The notes under the pieces are model-generated. The model was not told the DNA's origin. It searched no databases and was given only the letters and a program-made list of their open reading frames with translations. 64,000 nt of DNA. It comes from Cardinalis cardinalis. Lineage: Eukaryota > Chordata > Aves > Passeriformes > Cardinalidae. The translations under genes were made by a program, and so were the position numbers. Below, piece by piece: positions 32,700-46,500 of this stretch; positions within the stretch are counted from its first letter, which is position 1, and the number at the start of each line of letters is the position of its first letter. The stretch spans positions 332,869 through 396,868 of the forward strand of contig JACDOX010000364.1 of the NCBI GenBank assembly GCA_014549065.1, read 5' to 3'.

Positions 32700-33005
32700 A
32701 GGGGATGAAGAGGGAGTCTGGACAGGAGCCTGGAGCCACAGCCCGAGGGGGGATGGCTCCCCAGTGCCCCAGGCAGGGTTAGATGGGATATTGAGGAGAA
32801 ATTGGGACATTGAGGAGACATTGCTCCCTGTGAGGGTGCCCAGAGCAGCTGGGGCTGCCCCTGGATCCCTGGCAGTGCCCAAGGCCAGGCTGGGCAGGGC
32901 TGGGAGCAGCCTGGACAGTGGGAGGTGTCCCTGCCATGGCAGGGGGTGAGGGTGGGATGAGCCTTAAGATGGTTTCCAGCCCCACAATTCCATCATTCTG
33001 TGGTG
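32700..33005 (+). mobile_element. CR1-type LINE 3' fragment, sense
   Basis: Clear CR1 tail: gggtgcccagagcagctggg, gctgcccctggatccctggc, agtgcccaaggccaggctgg, ggtgtccctgccatggcagg and a terminal ccacaattccatcattctg. It lies just inside the first SLX4 intron. Confidence 0.9.
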
Positions 33006-36000
33006 TGGGCCTGCCTTGAAGGGAGGCAGTGTCAGCTGCTATACTGACAACACTTGGNCCCTGAACCTGCAGACACACAGGTGTTTATTTTAACCAGGCA
33101 GATTTTAGATAAAGCCAAAATTACAGCTGGGCAAAACCAGTGNGACTCCAGTACAGCCTAAAGGCAGTGACATTGGCTGTTGCTCAGTGTTGACTCTGCA
33201 TGAACTCTCAAAAATCACAAACTGGATTTTGTCTACAAAAAAAGGCCCTTGTGTGCTTGGCTTTTGTATNTGTTCAAAATACTGTTCTTCCTGTCCTGGT
33301 GCTGCCTTTGCCCTTTGGTTTTGGTGTTAGATGGGAACAGTTATCTGGACAGCAGTAAAGATGTGTCAGAGGCAAACTGGAAACAGAAGGAATTGTTGCC
33401 ATAAGCTTTACATTTGGAAGAAAATGGACCTGAAGTTCTTTTGAGTCTTTGCTTTCCCACTGGCTTAATTTCCATTACATGCAGAGTGTTGAGGGGTTCA
33501 GTGTAGCTCTTGTGTGTGATTTTAGCTGAGAAGAGAGCAAGTTATTCATTGCTATGAATTAATGAAGTGTTAGGTGAAAGATGCATTATCAGGTCAGCTG
33601 AAGAAATCCATTATGAGTTTGGTCACCTTTTCAAAGAGAGCATCCTCNAGTTTTAGAGAAATCAAGATACTTTGTTAAATTTCTCCTAATATTTGGCTTC
33701 AACTTAATCACAAAGCAGAAGATATGATTTTTGGGAAAAATCAGTAGAACTGCCCTTGTTTTAAGTGAATGTGCACTTCAGAATAACACTGCCTTCTTGG
33801 AAAGGCATGGCTTGAATATTTAACATGGAAGTGTTCTTACTTCTCTTTATTTTCACTTTTTCATTAATTATTCAGTTCATCCTCTTGCCACAAATATCAC
33901 TGCTCCATTCTTGATCTACAAAATAGCAGAACTGATTAACATGGTCACAATTACCCCTGTTGGAGTGGATCAGGCCCCTGGGACAAGGTCACACTGAGGT
34001 TTGGAAGAATGATGGGCTGTCCAGGGGTTCCCTTTCTTGGCAGCTTGGTCCTGGTGCTTGGGGTCTCTCCCAGCTCAGTTCCTAAGGTAAAGAACAGAAA
34101 AACAGGACAGGCAGAGAGTTAATCTCTGTGGGGTGGCACTAGATACATGAGTGCTCAGTGGCAGCTGTTTGCAGCTGCATTTGGAAACTTATCTNGCTGC
34201 ATTTTAATAATTTTAAATGCCTTGTATTGATTTTGTTGGATTTTAATTAATCATTTTGTCCCTTGATACTCCTTTAGTGGCTTATAGAAGAATTACCCCT
34301 CTGGTGGCACANAGAGCTCTGATTATTAGCTGAATGTGGGTCTGGGTTTTTATAAACTGTGTTGATTTGGCTTAATTTTATTATCCCTCATTATTCATCA
34401 ATTCCCATATAAGCCCTTTCTTTATCAGCCTGGTGTTGAGCTCAGTCTGTAAAATGAGTGTTTACTTCCCTAATTGTCCTTTTTGAAAAATCACAGTGAC
34501 TTCTGCTTGCAAATGATCTGATTCTGTTGACAGAAGCACCTTCAGCAGCTGCATTTCAGTGTGCTTTGGATTGCTCCTAAAATAGGCTGCTTTCAGCACC
34601 ATCAGGGGGTGGATATTATGGAAACATTTAGGATTTGCAGGATTAACAGTTCCACAGTTTGATGTAGTGGCCTTGGTAGGTTTTTCTTCTTGATTTCTTG
34701 TACACCAAAAANTGTCTTTTTTGAAAGTCCTTAACTTTTTCTGACAAGGTGATTTTACCTCCTGGTTTTAATACATTGCATTGTTTATATTCAGAATCCA
34801 ATTCCATCACCATGATATTATTTTACATCTTTGTTTTTATTATCACTCTGATTACTTTTCTTTCTCGGAAAACCAAGTGAATTTTTATCAATTATTTTTC
34901 TCTTTATTCATTTTTAGGACCTCTATCTACTGAAATGTTTTTATTCGGTCCTTAAAATCAATTGTATTATTCTCTTTAAATTAATAACTTGTTGTTTTCA
35001 GTCAAACCAATTTGATTTTTGCATCACCAGCTGCTTCTCTTTGTGATTTATGTGCTGCTGTGTTTGCATACAACCGTTAGTTTTTATTTCCCTTCACTTC
35101 CCCTTTATCCTTCCAGAGGAGATACAAAGTGAATTTTCTATTCTTTGGACGTGTTGGTAGAGGGACACTTTGTTGTGTAAGTAATGATTTTAAATTCTGT
35201 CTGGAGTGTGAGAGATTTTTTTGGTGCCTGTGAAATGCTTTGAAATGCTTTGCCAGATGAGCAGGGTGCTGGCAGGGGGAGGTGTAGCCCTGAACAGGAA
35301 TGTGAGCACTGAAGGGATATCAGATATGGAAGTGGGTGGTGCCAGATGGACGCTGAAGCTGATCCCTGCTAAGATTGCTCCTTGCAATCTCAGGATGATT
35401 TTCCTACCTAGCATTCCCTTGTTCATAGAGACTTGAATTAATTTCTCATTTCCTATTTTCCACATCTGGTTTTGTTACCATTATCTGGCAGAGACCAGGA
35501 CAAGAGAGTTGTACCTCTTTGGATTCATGTTTTGCACTTACATTTGTTCTCTCCTCACAGAACAAGCCCTCTTGTCCTCAGTGTTAAATTTTTTGCACTT
35601 TTGCAGCCTCAGAGACCCTGCACTGTGCAGATGCAGTGTCATGTCTTTATAAAGCAGTGATAAAGGTGTTGGTTAGTGCAGAGAACAGGCTCTAATGAGG
35701 AATCCATAAAAGGCTGGAGGATAATGTGCTTTTTCAGAAGTCACACCATTGACATGTAGGTTCTTCTCCATCAAGAACGGGTAGGAAGATTTTTTGTTAC
35801 AAGATTTGGTCTGGAGGAATCCCTAGAGACCTTCTGGTGTGGCTGCCAGAAAAAAACANTGCAGAAATTCTTCCCTCTTGCAGTGTTTGGTCTGACTTGG
35901 CTGGAAGTTTTATCACTAACCCTCATATCTTTGGCTGCAGCTCCCACAACAGGAGAAGAAGGTGATGAAAGTTCCAGCACCAGCCCAAGTGGTGCCTCCC

Positions 36001-39000
36001 ATCATCCTGCTGCTGCCAGCACTCTGTAATTAGTGTGGGTCATCCAGGCCCTGGCAATTAGCTGATTTCTGAAGATTGGGGTGGGGTAGAAAGGTGCCTT
36101 CCTTTGGACTCACTCCAGCAGGTCCACGTCCTTCCTGTGCTGGGGNCCCCAGACATTAATTCAAGTTTTGGTTTTGCCTCACTTTCTAATGTTAATTAAT
36201 CCCATTTCCCTTAGCATTTCTGGTGAAATACAGGAGATTGCTTCCAAGGTGCTTTCCTGGTTTTGGAAGTATAAAGTGAATTTTTCTTTCAAGATGAGAG
36301 GAGTTGAGGAGNAGATGTGCTGTGGTGCTCAGGAGAGGAGAAGGTTTCTGCTGTGTGCAAGTTGTGGAGGCCTGCCCAGCACTGATGGGCTGTTGTAGCC
36401 ACGGTGATGACATGTTCTTGGAGACTGAGATGGCAGGAGAATTGTTCCTGGAGCAGACAGAGAGTGTAAAGCAGCAAGGGAGCAGGCCCAAATGTTGTGT
36501 GCTTGAGAGCATGTCATGTTGGACTGCTGGTGGAAAAATGTTTGAGGGGGTTAAAAGAGAGGCTGCTCTGAAAAGTGGGAGGGTTAAAACAGATGTTTTA
36601 GCTGTTTGGGGTTTTTTAAGGGTTTTCTGATTTAACTAAGTAATTGCAAGGCAGTAAATTGAAGGTATGTAGTAGNTGCATACTTTTAAATCACAGAATT
36701 ACAGAATAATTTGAGTTGGAAGGGTCTTCAAAGATCGTCCAGTTCCACCCCCCTGCTCTGGACAGGGACACCTTCCACTATTCCAGATTGCTCCAAGCCC
36801 TGTCCAGCCTGGCCTGGAACACTTCAAGGATGGGGCACCCTGTGCCAGGGCCTCACCACCCTCCCAGGGAAGATTTTCTTCCCCATATCCCATCTAATCC
36901 CTGGCAGTGGGGAGCCATTGCCCCTTGTCCTGTCACTCCAGGCCCTTGCCCAAAGTCCTTCTCCATCTTTTTTGTAGGCTGCCATCAAGCACCTATTGAA
37001 ATGGTGCAAAGGATTATCAAGAGCAGTCATTTCAAAATACACTAAATCCATCCTTTTACCTTGCTTTTCCAGGTTCCATCTTTCATTCTTACTAGTCCTG
37101 CTTTGTACCATTTTGCTGATCCATGTTTACTTGAAGGGCACAGCTGGGCTATGGATTTGGCATCTCAGTGAACAGGTAAGTGATGCTGGTTATTTTATTT
37201 GTGATTTGTTGAGTCCTAAAAACATCCAAAATGAATTGAATATTATACTGAAAGAAATTACTTTCAAAACCATTACATTTGAGCTCAATAAACTGGTGCC
37301 AAAGGTGGTTATTAGGGGCAGCAATAGCAGCAGCTCCAGGAATACTGAGATGTTGAACAGAGTAGGAACCTGTGGGTCTGGAAAGGGAGGAATAATACAG
37401 ATAAATTCTTAGTTTTGCATCAGAGTTTGATCTGATCTGCCTGGGACACTGAATATTGATAACAAATGCCAAAGTGCTGCTCTNTTTCAAAGTTTAATAT
37501 CAGGAACTGAGCATAAATAATCCAGCAGTACAGATGTGTCTGAGGTATTTAGAGCCATGTAGGATGTGAGACTTGGGACTTCTCCACATGCTGTCTCCTT
37601 NTTACAAGAAAATGGTCAATTTACAGTTAGAACTACCCCAGTGTTCTGTCCAGAAAAAGTAAATTTATGAACTGGCTACATAAAACCTCTGTTTCTAACA
37701 GAAAATTACTCCAAGATTCACAGCAAAATCCTCTGCAGGTCTGGGAGCCTGAGTTTAAAATAAATAAATCCATTAACATCTGTAATTGCTTATAGGAAAG
37801 GCTGACCCATGGAAGTGTGTAACCAGCATTCCTCAGCCTCTCATGTCTGCAGCCAAGCCATTTGAGAAAACAATNCCCCTTGTGGTTTTCCTGCTTTTTG
37901 AGCCTTTCTGTGCCCAGAGCTTTACTGGAGTAACTGGACCACAGCTGCTGCCATTCCAAGTGAAACACTCTGCTTTAGGTTTGAAAGAAGTAGGTTTTGG
38001 GAGCAATAAAAACCCCTGGTAAAATAGCCAGAACCATCATGAACTCAGGACTAGGAAGAAGGGGACAATGAAAACATGTAAGANTAGAGCTCTAGTTTTA
38101 ATGTTGATGGAATTTCCATCTGGACACTGTACCCAGTGCTGTTCCAGGTAATCCCTGCCTGGTACTGCTGTTCTTGCTGTAGCTGAAAAGATTAAGAAAT
38201 TCATTTAAAAATACCATTTATTTAGTCTGTTTACCTCATATATGTGACAGCAGTTTGGGAAACATGATCAGTGCTGTGGTTTATTGAGTACTCAGGGGAA
38301 GAATTCAGCAGGAGCAGGAGAGCTAATCCTAAGTGAGCAACAGTGGAAGTAAGAGGAGAGAAAAGGTGAAGGTGTTTAATGGAATTTTCTCTGACTTGTC
38401 CTAAAACCCCTTCTGAGGTGCCAGAAACTCCATTTATTTACTTTTCAAATGAGGTTNGGCTCTCTCCTCTGAAACTGTAATGTCTCAAAGTGTTCAACAC
38501 TCCAGAATCACTGCATGAGCTGAAGGATGGGGCTTTTCCTGCTGCATTTGCTGGTCTTGTGCTATATAAGTAGGGATGTTGTGTAACAGGACTGTCTGAA
38601 TCTAGAGCTCCAAGACAAAAGCCTACCCCATATCAGATACCTGTTTTAAAATCTCTCCTCTCCTTTGCTGATGTAGCTTGGGCATGTCTGTAGTACAATT
38701 ATAGGGACACTCTTTGGGGTCAATATGTGCTGTTTCTAATCTTAGTATTTCATGCAAATTCTCTTCTCCTTCAGCANTTTACACCTTGTCCCACAGTACA
38801 TCTGCCTGTACCATCATGCATGACCACCTGCTTTTGTTTCTTTGTTTAAGGGCTTTCATAAATGTCTCTTGGAAGCTCTGTAGCTTACCATGGTGATCCC
38901 ACACGTGCTGTGCACAAACTGAGGTGCCTCACTTATTATCCAGAGTCTTTTGAAGAACCAGCTTGTGAAAGCAGGTGAGGTCCTTGGAGAGAAAACATGC

Positions 39001-39155
39001 TCTGCTGAATGTGAATTAAGTGTGGAAGAATGAGCTGTTGGAAGTGCCCACTCTGTCTGGTGATCTCATTGGAATCTGGACAATGGACATCTCTGAGGTG
39101 CTGGAAGGGCTGATGCAAATCTGAACTGATTCTGGTGCTTCTCCCTGCCCTTCAG
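33006..39155 (+). other. SLX4: SLX4 first intron, remainder
   Basis: AT-rich intron sequence between the inferred noncoding exon and the first coding exon. Apart from the CR1 copy at 36690-36980 I see no exons, RNA genes or further repeats that I can support. Another noncoding 5' exon could be hidden here. Confidence 0.5.
36690..36980 (-). mobile_element. CR1-type LINE 3' fragment, antisense
   Basis: The plus strand starts with the reversed terminus (tcacagaattacagaataat, gttggaagggtcttcaaag), continues through ggacagggacaccttcc, gggcaccctgtgccagggc and cctggcagtggggagcc, and ends near tccttctccatctttttt. Confidence 0.9.
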
Positions 39156-40586
39156 TCCTCACAGTGTTCCTGGAAAGCCAATGGATGAACAGGACAATGA
39201 TTTTAAAGAGTTGTGGGCAAATATTTTGAGTGGGGCAAAAAAAAAGGCTGGGGATGCTGAGGCAACAAAGAGGATTCAGAACAGGCCAAAGAGCACCACG
39301 ACACGAAGCAAACTGAGAAGAGGCAAAGCTGCTGCTAAGAGCCAAACCCATCATCACTCACCAGCAGTGAAGGGGAAAAACTTCCTTCAAAATCTGGGCC
39401 CAAAGGAGCAAACGTTGGTGCATGANGAAGATGGTGATGCTGCAGCCTGTGGTGGTGAGACTGCACAGGGGGATGGAGCAAGGAGCCCTCTCCCTGCCAG
39501 CCAGCTGAGCTCAGGGACCTCTGAGTGTAGCCAGAGGTCTCTGACAGGTAAGTGACCTGGAACAGTTCAAACAGAAGGTAGGCAAGGACTGGAAGGACTC
39601 TGTAGCTCAGGGAAGGTTTTGAGAAATCCATCCAGAGGGGATGCAGCAGCCCTGTTGGAAGGCTTGCACCTTNCACAGGTTTAACCTGGGAGTGTGTTCT
39701 GTGCTGCAGGCAGATGTCCCTCAGTAAGGTGAAGCCTTGGCACAAAGTGATTTATTGGCCAGTGATTATTTACTGTTTTTTGCAGTGTCAGAGCTGAGAA
39801 AAGTACTCTCAGATCATCTAGAAGCAAGCTCAGAGTATATTGTGGTGCTTTTTCACTCAGTGCTTCATTGTGTGGTGACATCTGTCACTGGATGTTTTCA
39901 AGGGCGAAAACATGAATGAGTTAAGAAAGGTGTTGGATTAATTCATAAAGGATTAGTCCTTCAGTAGGTGTTAAACATGATGGCCAGAATGCAGTCACCA
40001 GTGATGGAGGTCCTTAAACTGCTACATTGGGTCAGTCAGGAATGGGACATTGTGTGGTGGCAATGCTGGGAGAGCAGGGCTGTGGGACTGCCTCCATGTC
40101 CCTGCTGGAGACCATGCCAGGCTTCCTTAATATTCCTGCCTATAAAAGGGATACAAATGTCTCCAAATGCCCCTGTAGGACAGAGCCCCAGTGTTGTTAC
40201 TGTGGCTGCACAAATTGTTCACTTCTCCAGGAATGGCTGTTGCAGAGCTGAGCCNGGCCCAGGCTGCTGTCAGGGAAGGGCCTCCCAGCAGCTCTCAGTG
40301 TGTGTTTAAAACTGCCTGGTAAAAGTGGTATTTTCTCTCCCTCTAGTAAATCCTCCAAGTGGCTGTTCCCAGACTACCTTAGCCTTCCTTCCTGCTGCTC
40401 CTCCAGGATCCTGCTCCTCACCCACCCCCAAGGTGAGGGTGGCAGAGCTGGTGGTGGAGAGAATGCAGCAGTTCAAGAGGGTGGCACCCGAGCAGCTGAA
40501 GCACAGCACGGATGGGAGTGTGCCAAAGGCTGCAGCCAGCTGGGATTTCCCTGCCAGGAGCCAGGAGCAGGAGCCTCCTGAGGATG
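39156..40586 (+). CDS. SLX4: SLX4 coding exons 1-2: N-terminal region
   Basis: The acceptor tgcccttcag places the exon start at 39156, with the ATG at 39181. Residues 1-122 open with MDEQDNDFKELWANIL and are then Lys/Arg-rich and low in conservation. Exon 2 (40347-40586) carries VAELVVERMQQFKRVAPEQL, matching human TAQLVLQRMQQFKRADPERL. This is the disordered region ahead of the zinc fingers. Confidence 0.93.
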
Positions 40587-43500
40587 GTAAGTGTGGCTCT
40601 TGGCTCTGGTGTGTGCAGAATGAGTGCCTGGTGAGAATGATTGCCTCAGGAGCAGTCCTGGATCCCAGGGCTTTGTTCCTTGCTGGCCTAGTGGCTTGCT
40701 GTGCAAATCACTCCAGATCCCTGAGAAAACTTTGTTAAAGGATTATCCATACTTTTTTCCCAGTTCTTCTCTAAGGCTGAATTAACTTCATGTAAATTCT
40801 AGAGGAGTAATTGTCTTTCTGGAAAGAGGTTGAAATTCCAACAGGATCAGTGAACTTGGTCATCCTTCCCTTGGGACAGTGTCAGGCACCTCTTAGCCCC
40901 ATCTTTGGTACATCTCCAAGCACTCTGTAAGGTGATATGTTCTGTGTTGATAAATGGAATTCACAGCAAATTTACTCTGGGTGGTTCTTTATAGATCAAG
41001 TCCCTGTTGGTTCTGTATGGACATGAAAATCTGCTGTGTTATTTGATGTATAAAATTCCATATTTTCCCCAGAAACTTCAGCCAAAGCTGTCCCTTCATT
41101 GTCTCTGACATGTGATGCACTATGAGTGAATTGTCACCTCTTGCTCCTGGGCTGGTTCAGTCTTGGAGTGTTGGAGAGGAGCAGGTTGTACCTTTCCTGN
41201 NNNNNNNNNNNNNNNNNNNNNNNNNNNNNNNNNNNNNNNNNNNNNNNNNNNNNNNNNNNNNNNNNNNNNNNNNNNNNNNNNNNNNNNNNNNNNNNNNNNN
41301 NNNNNNNNNNNNNNNNNNNNNNNNNNNNNNNNNNNNNNNNNNNNNNNNNNNNNNNNNNNNNNNNNNNNNNNNNNNNNNNNNNNNNNNNNNNNNNNNNNNN
41401 NNNNNNNNNNNNNNNNNNNNNNNNNNNNNNNNNNNNNNNTGCCTTTCCTGGTGGAGATCAGGTGTGAAGATGCAAGAGAAAGATTGCAATGAATTTTTGT
41501 GTGTCTAGTGTAATAATGACAAGTGCACCATTTTCTCACCTTCCATACAGGATTTAGTTTTCCATCTTACATCATCTCTGCCTTCCTTGCCAGATACCCA
41601 GCATCTCCCATCCATGGAACACGACAGTGCTCTGGCTTTGGCTCTCCAGCAGGAATCCAAGGAGGAAGCCCTGGCAAGCCTGGAGGATGCAGGTTTGTTC
41701 TTCTGTCAGATCTGCCAGAAGGATCTCACAGCCATGAACAGCCTGCGGCGAGAGCAGCACGTCAACAGGTCAGACACCAGCAGGACCTGTCTGTCCTTCC
41801 ATCCAGCCCCCAGAGACTCCTCACTCAGCCCAGCCAGGGAACAACCAGCCCAGCCAGGGAGCAGGGGTTCTGAATAAGAGTCTTTACCTTTAAGGCTTGA
41901 ATTGAGGAGTCATTTTGGTGGGAAAGCAGAAGCTGATTGTCTTGCCCTGCAGGGCTTCTGTGTGTGTGTGGCCAGGCCAAATCTGCTTTCATTAGCAGTG
42001 TGGCAGAGGAGCTGCCATTGTAAAGGAACTTGGTGATCTTCAAGGTCTTTTCCAACCTTAATGATTCCATTAGGGATGACTCCCTAATGCAAATTTTGAG
42101 ATCTACTGATTTCAGCCAGCAAAGTTGTGTTTGCTNTGTTTTGCTAAGGACATCTGGAATGTCACTTTGTCTGAGCTGTTTGCTGAGGGAAATGTGATGC
42201 TACTCATAGAGATGACTCAGTTGAAATTACTGCCCTTCATGTAACAATTTCCTTAGTGATTAAAATCAAACACAATATATTGTGCACAGGCAACTCTCTG
42301 GAAATTGAAACTGCTTTTCTGTTGACAAAGAATCAGAAACAACACATTTGAATGATTAAAAATTCTTAATTCAAGCACTTCCAGATAGCAGGAGTGATGT
42401 AAATTGTCCAATCCTACCTCATGTTACTGACTGGCTCCCATTGATCAGGCTTGTTTGCACCTGCAGCTTTCTAGGTGTTACTGTTGTTTCTGTTTTCAGA
42501 CAATTTGTGCTGCTTGAAAGAGCTACAAAACAGTGACAGTGCTAGATATGTTTTTTGGAAGGTCAGGCTTTCTGAACTATTCACATGTAATCATGTGTTG
42601 AGATTNCAAGGTTATATCAGCCAGGGATTTTTTATTGCAGCCTTCATCTCAAGAGTGGAGCTGTAGATGGACAGATGCACTGACACACCAGTCATCACCA
42701 GTGCTGAATGGTGTCTTAGCACAGCCCTGTGTATCATTACCTAACCAGGGAGTGACTTTTCTAATAGGTCCTGCAGATCCAGGATTTCATACCTGAATCT
42801 CTTTGGAAAGAACAGAAAAACAAGTACAAATTTTTACATAGTTTTGGCCTGCCAGAAGTTATTTGAAGTTCATCATGCTGCNCTCTGGAGCATGGTGTCA
42901 ATTCAGCTGCTCCCTTTTCTCTTAACAGGGGTTTGTAAATGAGCTGGAATGTTAAAATGAGTGCAGGAGGAGGGATTGGGTGATGGACACACATGAAGTG
43001 TGTTGTTCAGAGAGGCTGTGGACTCCTTATTCCAAGAGATGTTCAAGGCAGGGCTGGAGTAACCTGTTCTGGTGGAAGATGTCAAGATGTCCTTTAAGGT
43101 CCCTTCCACCCCAAACCATGTGGGATTTTATGGTTCTAAAGTTATTCACTGCACTTGCCTTTGAGCAATATGTTTTTAATGTGCCTCTGAGACCATTATC
43201 TCCATGTAACTGTTCCATGTTGTGTTCATCACATCAGTGGGCTCATAGTTCTTGTTCCTTTAGTGGATGTTCATGGCTGTTACTGATATTAGAAGTGATT
43301 GTGCTTTCTATTAATAATATCAGTATTAATTTTGATATATTAATGGCTTCAGTCTTAGCATGGACCCTTCAAAGTCTCCATAGGTAAGCTTTGCCACTGT
43401 CTCCCAGGTGTCTGGATGAGATGGAAGAAGCACAGGTGTCATCCTGCAGCAAACCAGTGGTCCCTGAGTGTCCCATCTGTGGGAAGCAGTTCCAAACCCC

Positions 43501-46500
43501 CCAGAGCCGAGTCAGCCACCTGAAACGCTGTGCTGTGGAGATGGAGGTGCCTCCTAACCTGCTGCTCCAGGCAGTGCAGCTGCAGGTGGCCACTCTTGAT
43601 GATGCAGCTCTTCAGTGTCCCAGGTAAGCTGGTAGAAGAAAAAAAAAAAGATACTGGTTGCTTCATTTGGGCTGAGAGGTGTTGGAGGTTTGGAAGAACA
43701 GTAGATGCAAGGCTGACTCCCACACTGGATGAACCCTGAGCCATGACCCAGTGAGGAGGATGTGNCAGTCAGTTGGAGAAATCATCTGAATTTCCCTCAG
43801 AAGAGGTCAGGTGGTGGATGGCTTTAAAAGCCAGCAGGCAGGAGCAAAATGGGGAGTAAATAACCTTGCAGTGGTTTGTCAGAATGATTTGTGCTCTGTG
43901 AGGCAGTTGCTCAGTAAAGCTGAATGGATGTGTTTGAGCTTATTGAGTGAACCACANAGTATGAGTGTGGAGCCTTTCCTGAGATCTGTAGTGCCAGAGC
44001 CTCAGCTCCTCAGTTCATGGCTNTCCTGGGAACATCCTTTCATCCTGAGCCAAAGAGGAAGCAGATGTGATGTTTTGGAGTGTGCTTGGTACAGAGCTGC
44101 TCGCTTGAATTTGAGCAGAATCTTCAGAGTGCTCCAAGTGGTGCCTGAGTGAGTTTGTGGAGNGGCTCCTAAGTCCTGTTGTGCCAAGGAGGGACCATTG
44201 CCTGTTCCCTATGCAAGCAGAGGAGTGGGAAAGCATTTTCTGGTGATCTGGTTTTCTCCCTGCTTCAACTTGTTTGTTCCCCTTTGGTAGAAAAAGTCAT
44301 TCAAGAGATAGCAGATGCTTATATCCCAAAATAAGACTTCTGTAAATTGCTCTAAATTGCTCTAAATTCCATGAATGATAAATCCTTTGCTCTCTGCTAG
44401 AAAAGAAAGCACGGAATGGTTTTTATTATGCTTGACATGGGAATCTCTCTGAGCAAATGGAGCAGCTGCTCTGGAGTACTCAGTGGTTGTTGTCTCTGAT
44501 CCAGCCACATTAACTGGGGCTTCCTGCTGCATTCTTGGATTTCAGCAATCAGCCCAGCAGGGCAAAGAGGAAAGGCCCCTCCAACGAGGACTTGAGGAAA
44601 ACACAGAAGAGGGCCAAAATNGAGCCTAAGGATGAAGATTTGCAGGTTGCCATGGCAATGTCACGCTCTCTGTTGGAGCAAGAAAAGCAGGAACNAGCAA
44701 AATCAGTTACAAATGTGAAAGCAGTGGCTGCTTTTCCAATCAAATGGAAGCCAGGATCAGGTATGTGTTACAGCAAGTTAGTGTCTGANGCTGTGGTATT
44801 GCAGGAGTAACAGGGCTGGTCTCCACCAAAACTTCCCTGATGGATACAGGAAGGATGACAGCCCTGTTTCTGGTTTGTTTAAGCTGTCAGAGCTTCAACA
44901 GTATGCAGTATCCAAATGCAGTCAAGAATGACAGCAGAATGTCCATGAGTTTCAGGAATCCTGTGGTTTTTTTCACTGATTTGTTCTTTTGAATGTGTAA
45001 AATAGTCTTAAGCTGTTGTTTCTTGTAAACTGTGGAAGTGAGGAGAAATAATATGAAAATATTACTGTTATTTNTCCTGTAGTAGATTATTTTCGTGTTC
45101 CTCCTGCTGCAGCCTGGATTAATGCAGCTTTTTCAGCATTATCTCATATCATTTTGTCCTTTCTGCAGTGCCATGTGTGTCCAGTGCATGCTGCTGAGCA
45201 GGGCCTCACCATTCCAGAGTGCAGAAGGGTTTAGAAAGGCCTTTGGGGAGAGGGGAGAGGGTTGAGAGCTGTCCAGAGAGGAGACTTCACTCTTCACAAC
45301 CCTGCTCCTGCCCATAGGTGCTCCCAGTTGGATTTGGGGCCAGGCATTAGTAAGGCAAAGGTAGTAAGACCATTTCCAAGTGGAAGCTGCCCAGTGTTTG
45401 TGTGAGCTGTGGTTTGATCTCACCCATGACCAGAACACAAGAAAAGGACCCTTCATGGGGTTGTTGGTGGAGGTTTTGGACTACCTGCACAATCTTAGAG
45501 TTGTGTTCCCATGTCTTTTGCTTGTCACTGATTACAGCACTGAAGAAGCTGCTGTGTTGATCTCCTCTGCCCTGTGTGCTCAGCTGTTTACTTACTTGGG
45601 TTCCTTTTCTTTTAAAGAGAAAAAAAGGCGTAGGAAAGGCACCAGTGCCCCTCCACCTCTGCTGCTCCAGGACCCAGAGAAGGTCCACAAGAGGATCCAG
45701 GAGAGAGTAGCCATGATGCTGACAGAAGAGGTGGAATTCCCTCCCACCCCTCAGCTGCCCATCAGTAGGATTCTGGAGGATGAATCTGGAGAAGCAGCCT
45801 GGCTCATGCCATTGTGCAAAGCCAAGAAATGCTTTTTATGGAACATCAGTGCTCTGACAGGACCCTGTGACCCAGAATCATTCTACACTGAAGCCTTGAC
45901 CCCTCCAATTGTACCCTGGAAGCCTGTGCAGGTGGGGCTCTGTTGTCCTTGCTCTGATATGTTGTGCTCTAGTTCTTAATACTTGCCCTGTATCCTTCTG
46001 TTTCCTGGTTTGGAATGTAAACCAGTGATCCCCTCTCTCTGCANACTCACTGCCCATGACCTGTTCTCCCCTGGTCTTACCCAGTCAGGTTTCAGGATCT
46101 TGAACATTAATTTCTGCCTTTTGGAGAAGAGAACAAGGTCCATGTTACTATGGTTTTTGAGCTTTCAGAAAGTAAAAGGGATGGAAACAGAGAGTACTGA
46201 GTTAAGGGAGCTCATCCTGCTCATTAGTTTGTCCATATTTACAGCAGCTTGGCTCTTGTTTTTGTACTTGGCACTTCTTTCTGGTCATTTTTAGTGTCAA
46301 CTTTGCCCATGTTGCACTCAAAAAGGACTGGGGAGAAAAATTTAAACTGAAACCTGATATTTGCTAGCACAGAGAAGGTGGNAGGCCTGGAGTTGTACAG
46401 CAAATCATTTTCACTCAGGCTTCCCCTGTGCATCCCACTGCCTCCTGCTGCNTGTGAGCGTAGTCCAGGTCTCAGTTCCATTCTTTCATTTTGGTTCCAC

